Positions 63,630-64,000 of a stretch of 64,000 nt of DNA are shown here, piece after piece. The notes under the pieces were generated by a model. The model ran no database searches, was not told where the DNA came from, and saw only the letters and a program-made list of their open reading frames with translations. Made by a program: the position numbers and the translations under genes. This DNA is from Marivirga sericea (lineage in GTDB: Bacteria > Bacteroidota > Bacteroidia > Cytophagales > Cyclobacteriaceae). Location: positions 310,001 to 374,000 of the forward strand of contig NZ_FXAW01000004.1 in the NCBI RefSeq assembly GCF_900177665.1, given 5' to 3'. Every line of letters starts with the position of its first letter. Position 1 is the first letter of the stretch.

Positions 63630-64000
63630 ATGTTAAAAATATCTTTACGAATCTTATTAGTTTTAGTAGTAGCGTTCATTTGTTTTTCATTTTATTTATC
63701 TCCTCGGCTGGGGACACTTATTCCATTAGGAAAAGAAAGCAGGAGCCAAGCAATTTATGATCTATCATTTGATACTATCCCCACAAATAATTTCAACATT
63801 ACCTACTCAGATAGATCTGCTGATTCATTTTACCACGAACTTAGAAAGAAGTATAAACTTGATAGCATTGTAAAAGGTGCTAAAACTGATTTCGATAAAA
63901 TATTAACGATTCAAGGCTGGGTGCAAAGCAGATGGGAACATGACTGTTGCAATACTCCGAAGGAAAATAATGCGCTCTATATCTTGGAGCAAGCAGAAAA
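63630..64000 (+). CDS. Secreted protein, possibly transglutaminase-like (3' end outside window)
   Basis: The frame is open from ATG 63630 to the window end, giving the first 123 residues. Residues 1-21 are a signal peptide or anchor (ISLRILLVLVVAFICFSFYL). The segment ILTIQGWVQSRWEHDCC followed by NALYILEQA resembles the region before the catalytic Cys in transglutaminase-like domains. The catalytic triad itself would be outside the window, so the call stays tentative. Confidence 0.5.
   Translation, partial: MLKISLRILLVLVVAFICFSFYLSPRLGTLIPLGKESRSQAIYDLSFDTIPTNNFNITYSDRSADSFYHELRKKYKLDSIVKGAKTDFDKILTIQGWVQSRWEHDCCNTPKENNALYILEQAE

Noticed and set aside
1-64000. CRISPR array, rRNA, IS element or transposase gene
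   Set aside because: I saw no regularly spaced repeats, rRNA stretches, transposase motifs or IS-type ends anywhere in the window.

Overview
The window looks like chromosomal DNA from a Bacteroidota bacterium, most likely a marine Cytophagales of the Marivirga type. That placement is inference from gene content: SusC/SusD and TonB-receptor operons, FecR anti-sigma factors, a type IX secretion (T9SS) sorting domain, a LysS with a Bacteroidota-style C-terminal extension, DAHP synthase fused to chorismate mutase, low GC and almost no Shine-Dalgarno sequences.

Positions 1 to about 17150 look like accessory DNA. The region opens with the end of a RhuM-family gene and an unknown partner. A mercury-type operon follows (ArsR-family repressor, MerT-MerP fusion, flavoprotein disulfide-reductase homologue, GDCCVxC protein). 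Next is about 1.6 kb of non-coding DNA, part of it GC-rich and full of long imperfect inverted repeats. From 6.05 to 14.1 kb lies a cell-surface signalling cluster: an ECF sigma factor, a FecR anti-sigma factor and a FecA-like TonB receptor on the plus strand, facing four lipoprotein genes. Three of the lipoprotein genes and fecR share one promoter motif, GGTAGGA-N15-CTGTTnTAT, so they probably form the sigma factor's regulon. A three-gene phage-like module (14.9 to 16.5 kb) and a small DNA-binding protein follow. A tRNA 3' end remnant plus terminator at 17129-17180 could be an island attachment site.

From 17.2 to 52 kb the content is mostly core: YjbQ, AlkB, SOUL protein, universal stress protein, a TonB receptor/DUF4249 operon, LysS, proline dehydrogenase, shikimate-pathway genes, a HEPN/MNT toxin-antitoxin pair, a YfiR pair, peptidases, a large T9SS cargo protein, an ABC exporter-like pair and a fatty-acid desaturase. 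Two DAHP synthase-chorismate mutase genes sit 4 kb apart. The second, with aroB immediately downstream, is preceded by a Phe/Tyr-rich leader peptide and a four-segment attenuator that can be read directly in the sequence.

From 52.9 to 63.1 kb one plus-strand cluster encodes a YnjBCD-type ABC importer, a nucleoside hydrolase, a methylthioribose-kinase-like enzyme and a SusC/SusD pair. Together they look like an outer-membrane-to-cytoplasm route for taking up and cleaving a nucleoside-like compound. The window ends inside a secreted protein that may carry a transglutaminase-like domain.
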